A DNA stretch of 64,000 nucleotides from Actinoplanes sp. TFC3. GTDB taxonomy: Bacteria > Actinomycetota > Actinomycetes > Mycobacteriales > Micromonosporaceae. The notes under the pieces are model-generated. The model saw nothing but the letters and a program-made list of their open reading frames with translations. It was not told where the DNA came from and did not search any database. Shown here in pieces: positions 62,929 to 64,000 of the stretch. Each line of letters starts with the position of its first letter. Position 1 is the first letter of the stretch. Both the position numbers and the translations under genes were made by a program. The stretch lies in the NCBI RefSeq assembly GCF_001553785.1, contig NZ_LOJP01000002.1, positions 778,515 through 842,514 of the forward strand, read 5' to 3'.

Positions 62929-64000
62929 GTGACGACGCGCGCAACCGAGCTGCTTCGGGTGGTGCATGCCCGGCCCGGTGTCACCCGGGCCGATGCGGCA
63001 CGGCTGATCGGCGTCGGCACCGGCGCAACCACCGAGCTCGTCGGTCGTCTGGGCCAAGCGGAGCTCCTCGCCGAAGCGCCGGCCACCCCGAGCGGCACCC
63101 GAGGCCGTCCCACCACCTCGCTCATCCCGCACCCGCGCGGCCCGCTGATCGCCGCAGCCTCGATCACCCACGAGCAGTGGCGGGTCGACGTGGTCGAGCT
63201 GGGCGGCGGCACCCTGGTCTCGGTCCGCGAGGACATCGGCGAGCGCAGCGGTGAGCAGATCGTGGCGGCGGTCGGTGCAACAGTGGCCAAGCTGCGCCGC
63301 GACTACAGCGACCGCATCCGCGGCATCGGCATCGCGGCGCCCGGCACGGTCTCCCGCGACCTGATGCTGGACGCGAGCAGCCTGGGCTGGCGCGACGTCG
63401 ACCTCGCGGCCATCTGGCCCAAGGCGGACATCTTCGTGGCCGGCAACGACGCCACCCTCGCCGCCAGCGCCGAGTCGCACCGCGGGCTCGCGGCCGGTGC
63501 CTCGGTGGCCTTGCACCTGCGCGTCGAGGCGGGTCTCGGCGGCGCGGTGGTCGACGGCGGCAAGGTGCTGGTGGGAGCGCTGGGCGCCGCGGGCGAGTTC
63601 GGGCACATGCCGTTCGGCGATCCCACGGTGACCTGCCCCTGCGGTGCACGCGGCTGCTGGGGAACGGCGGTCGACGGTTCCGCCCTGGCTCGCTTGCAGG
63701 GTCACGACCTGCCCAGAGACCCCATCTCGTACGCCCGCCGCATCATCTCCTCCTCGGATCCGGAACCGGCAGCGGCTACGGCAACCGTGGCAACCGCCCT
63801 GGGCCGGGGCATCGCGGGCCTGGTCAACGGCCTCGACCCGGATCTCGTCACGCTCGGCGGCCTCGGGGTGGACCTGCTGACTGCGGCGCCGGAGCGCATC
63901 GAGGAGGCGTACCGGGCCGGCCTGATGGGCTTCCGCCGCGAGTCGCCGCCGCCGGTGCTGGCCGCCGCGCTGGGCGACGACGGTCCCCTGCTCGGAGCCG
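62929..64000 (+). CDS. ROK-family transcriptional regulator (3' end cut by window edge)
   Basis: At least 357 codons from GTG 62929 with GGGGG 6 nt upstream. N-terminal winged helix VHARPGVTRADAARLIGVG (about 11-29) then a ROK domain: AAPGTVSRDLMLDASSLGW near 141, AGNDATLAASAESHRGLAAG and the zinc motif CPCGARGCWG near 238. Having the HTH, it is a NagC/Mlc-like repressor rather than a kinase. It is divergent from the MFS gene 46 nt away and probably controls it; the C-terminus lies outside the window. Confidence 0.88.
   Translation, partial: MTTRATELLRVVHARPGVTRADAARLIGVGTGATTELVGRLGQAELLAEAPATPSGTRGRPTTSLIPHPRGPLIAAASITHEQWRVDVVELGGGTLVSVREDIGERSGEQIVAAVGATVAKLRRDYSDRIRGIGIAAPGTVSRDLMLDASSLGWRDVDLAAIWPKADIFVAGNDATLAASAESHRGLAAGASVALHLRVEAGLGGAVVDGGKVLVGALGAAGEFGHMPFGDPTVTCPCGARGCWGTAVDGSALARLQGHDLPRDPISYARRIISSSDPEPAAATATVATALGRGIAGLVNGLDPDLVTLGGLGVDLLTAAPERIEEAYRAGLMGFRRESPPPVLAAALGDDGPLLGA

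Overview
This window is a high-GC, Gram-positive, actinobacterial chromosome segment. The signs are very high GC with strong third-position G/C bias, many GTG starts, mycothiol-era actinobacterial families (DUF3263, DUF4031, DUF4032, MSMEG_6728 family), a stand-alone groEL ending in a DMDF tail, an LPxTG surface protein, AfsR/SARP-type regulation and a MsiK-type sugar ATPase. The mix is most like Micromonosporaceae (for example Actinoplanes), but that genus-level guess is inference only.

Layout. 1-7.7 kb: PrsW-type membrane protease (cut by the left edge), a FUSC-type membrane protein with a 99-bp tandem duplication behind it, an HD-domain protein, glpD coupled to a DUF4031 gene, and a divergent pair made of an HxlR-peroxiredoxin fusion regulator and an MFS exporter with a 25-bp palindromic operator between them. 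7.7-19.1 kb: a 1801-residue LPKTG-anchored adhesin with 12 tandem Ig-like repeats, groEL under two CIRCE elements, and a GT2/TagF-like two-domain wall-polymer glycosyltransferase. 19.1-31 kb: GNAT and small membrane proteins, a broken GNAT gene, thrC behind a SAM-I riboswitch, an ABC exporter pair, a CDC48-like AAA+ ATPase, a lipoprotein, and a hydrolase-ABC ATPase fusion with its permease. 31-35.1 kb: an aminosugar (GlcNAc) module: DeoR-type repressor divergent from SIS, ROK and nagA genes, with a truncated phosphotransferase remnant behind the repressor. 35-41.6 kb: PAP2 phosphatase, secreted trypsin-like protease, DUF4032 protein, a two-RCK channel-like protein, MSMEG_6728 protein, GNAT and a lipoprotein. 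41.9-53.6 kb: AfsR-like regulator coupled to fumC, subtilisin, cysS-rlmB, and an Hsp70-ATPase/membrane/beta-propeller fusion. 53.6-64 kb: MsiK-type ATPase, tRNA-Thr(TGT), two truncated head-to-head OmpA-type surface genes, class I fumarase, a second membrane propeller protein, an Lrp/AsnC regulator divergent from hppD, an MFS transporter with an abnormal C-terminus overlapping hppD, and a ROK regulator cut by the right edge.

The most interesting signals are regulatory (SAM-I aptamer whose P1 abuts the thrC Shine-Dalgarno; double CIRCE; HxlR operator; perfect inverted repeat touching the Hsp70-fusion start codon) and architectural (hydrolase-ABC fusion, Hsp70-propeller fusion, channel with a non-canonical filter). 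Several loci show decay or rearrangement (GNAT and phosphotransferase remnants, truncated OmpA pair, truncated MFS). No phage, IS element or CRISPR array was seen.
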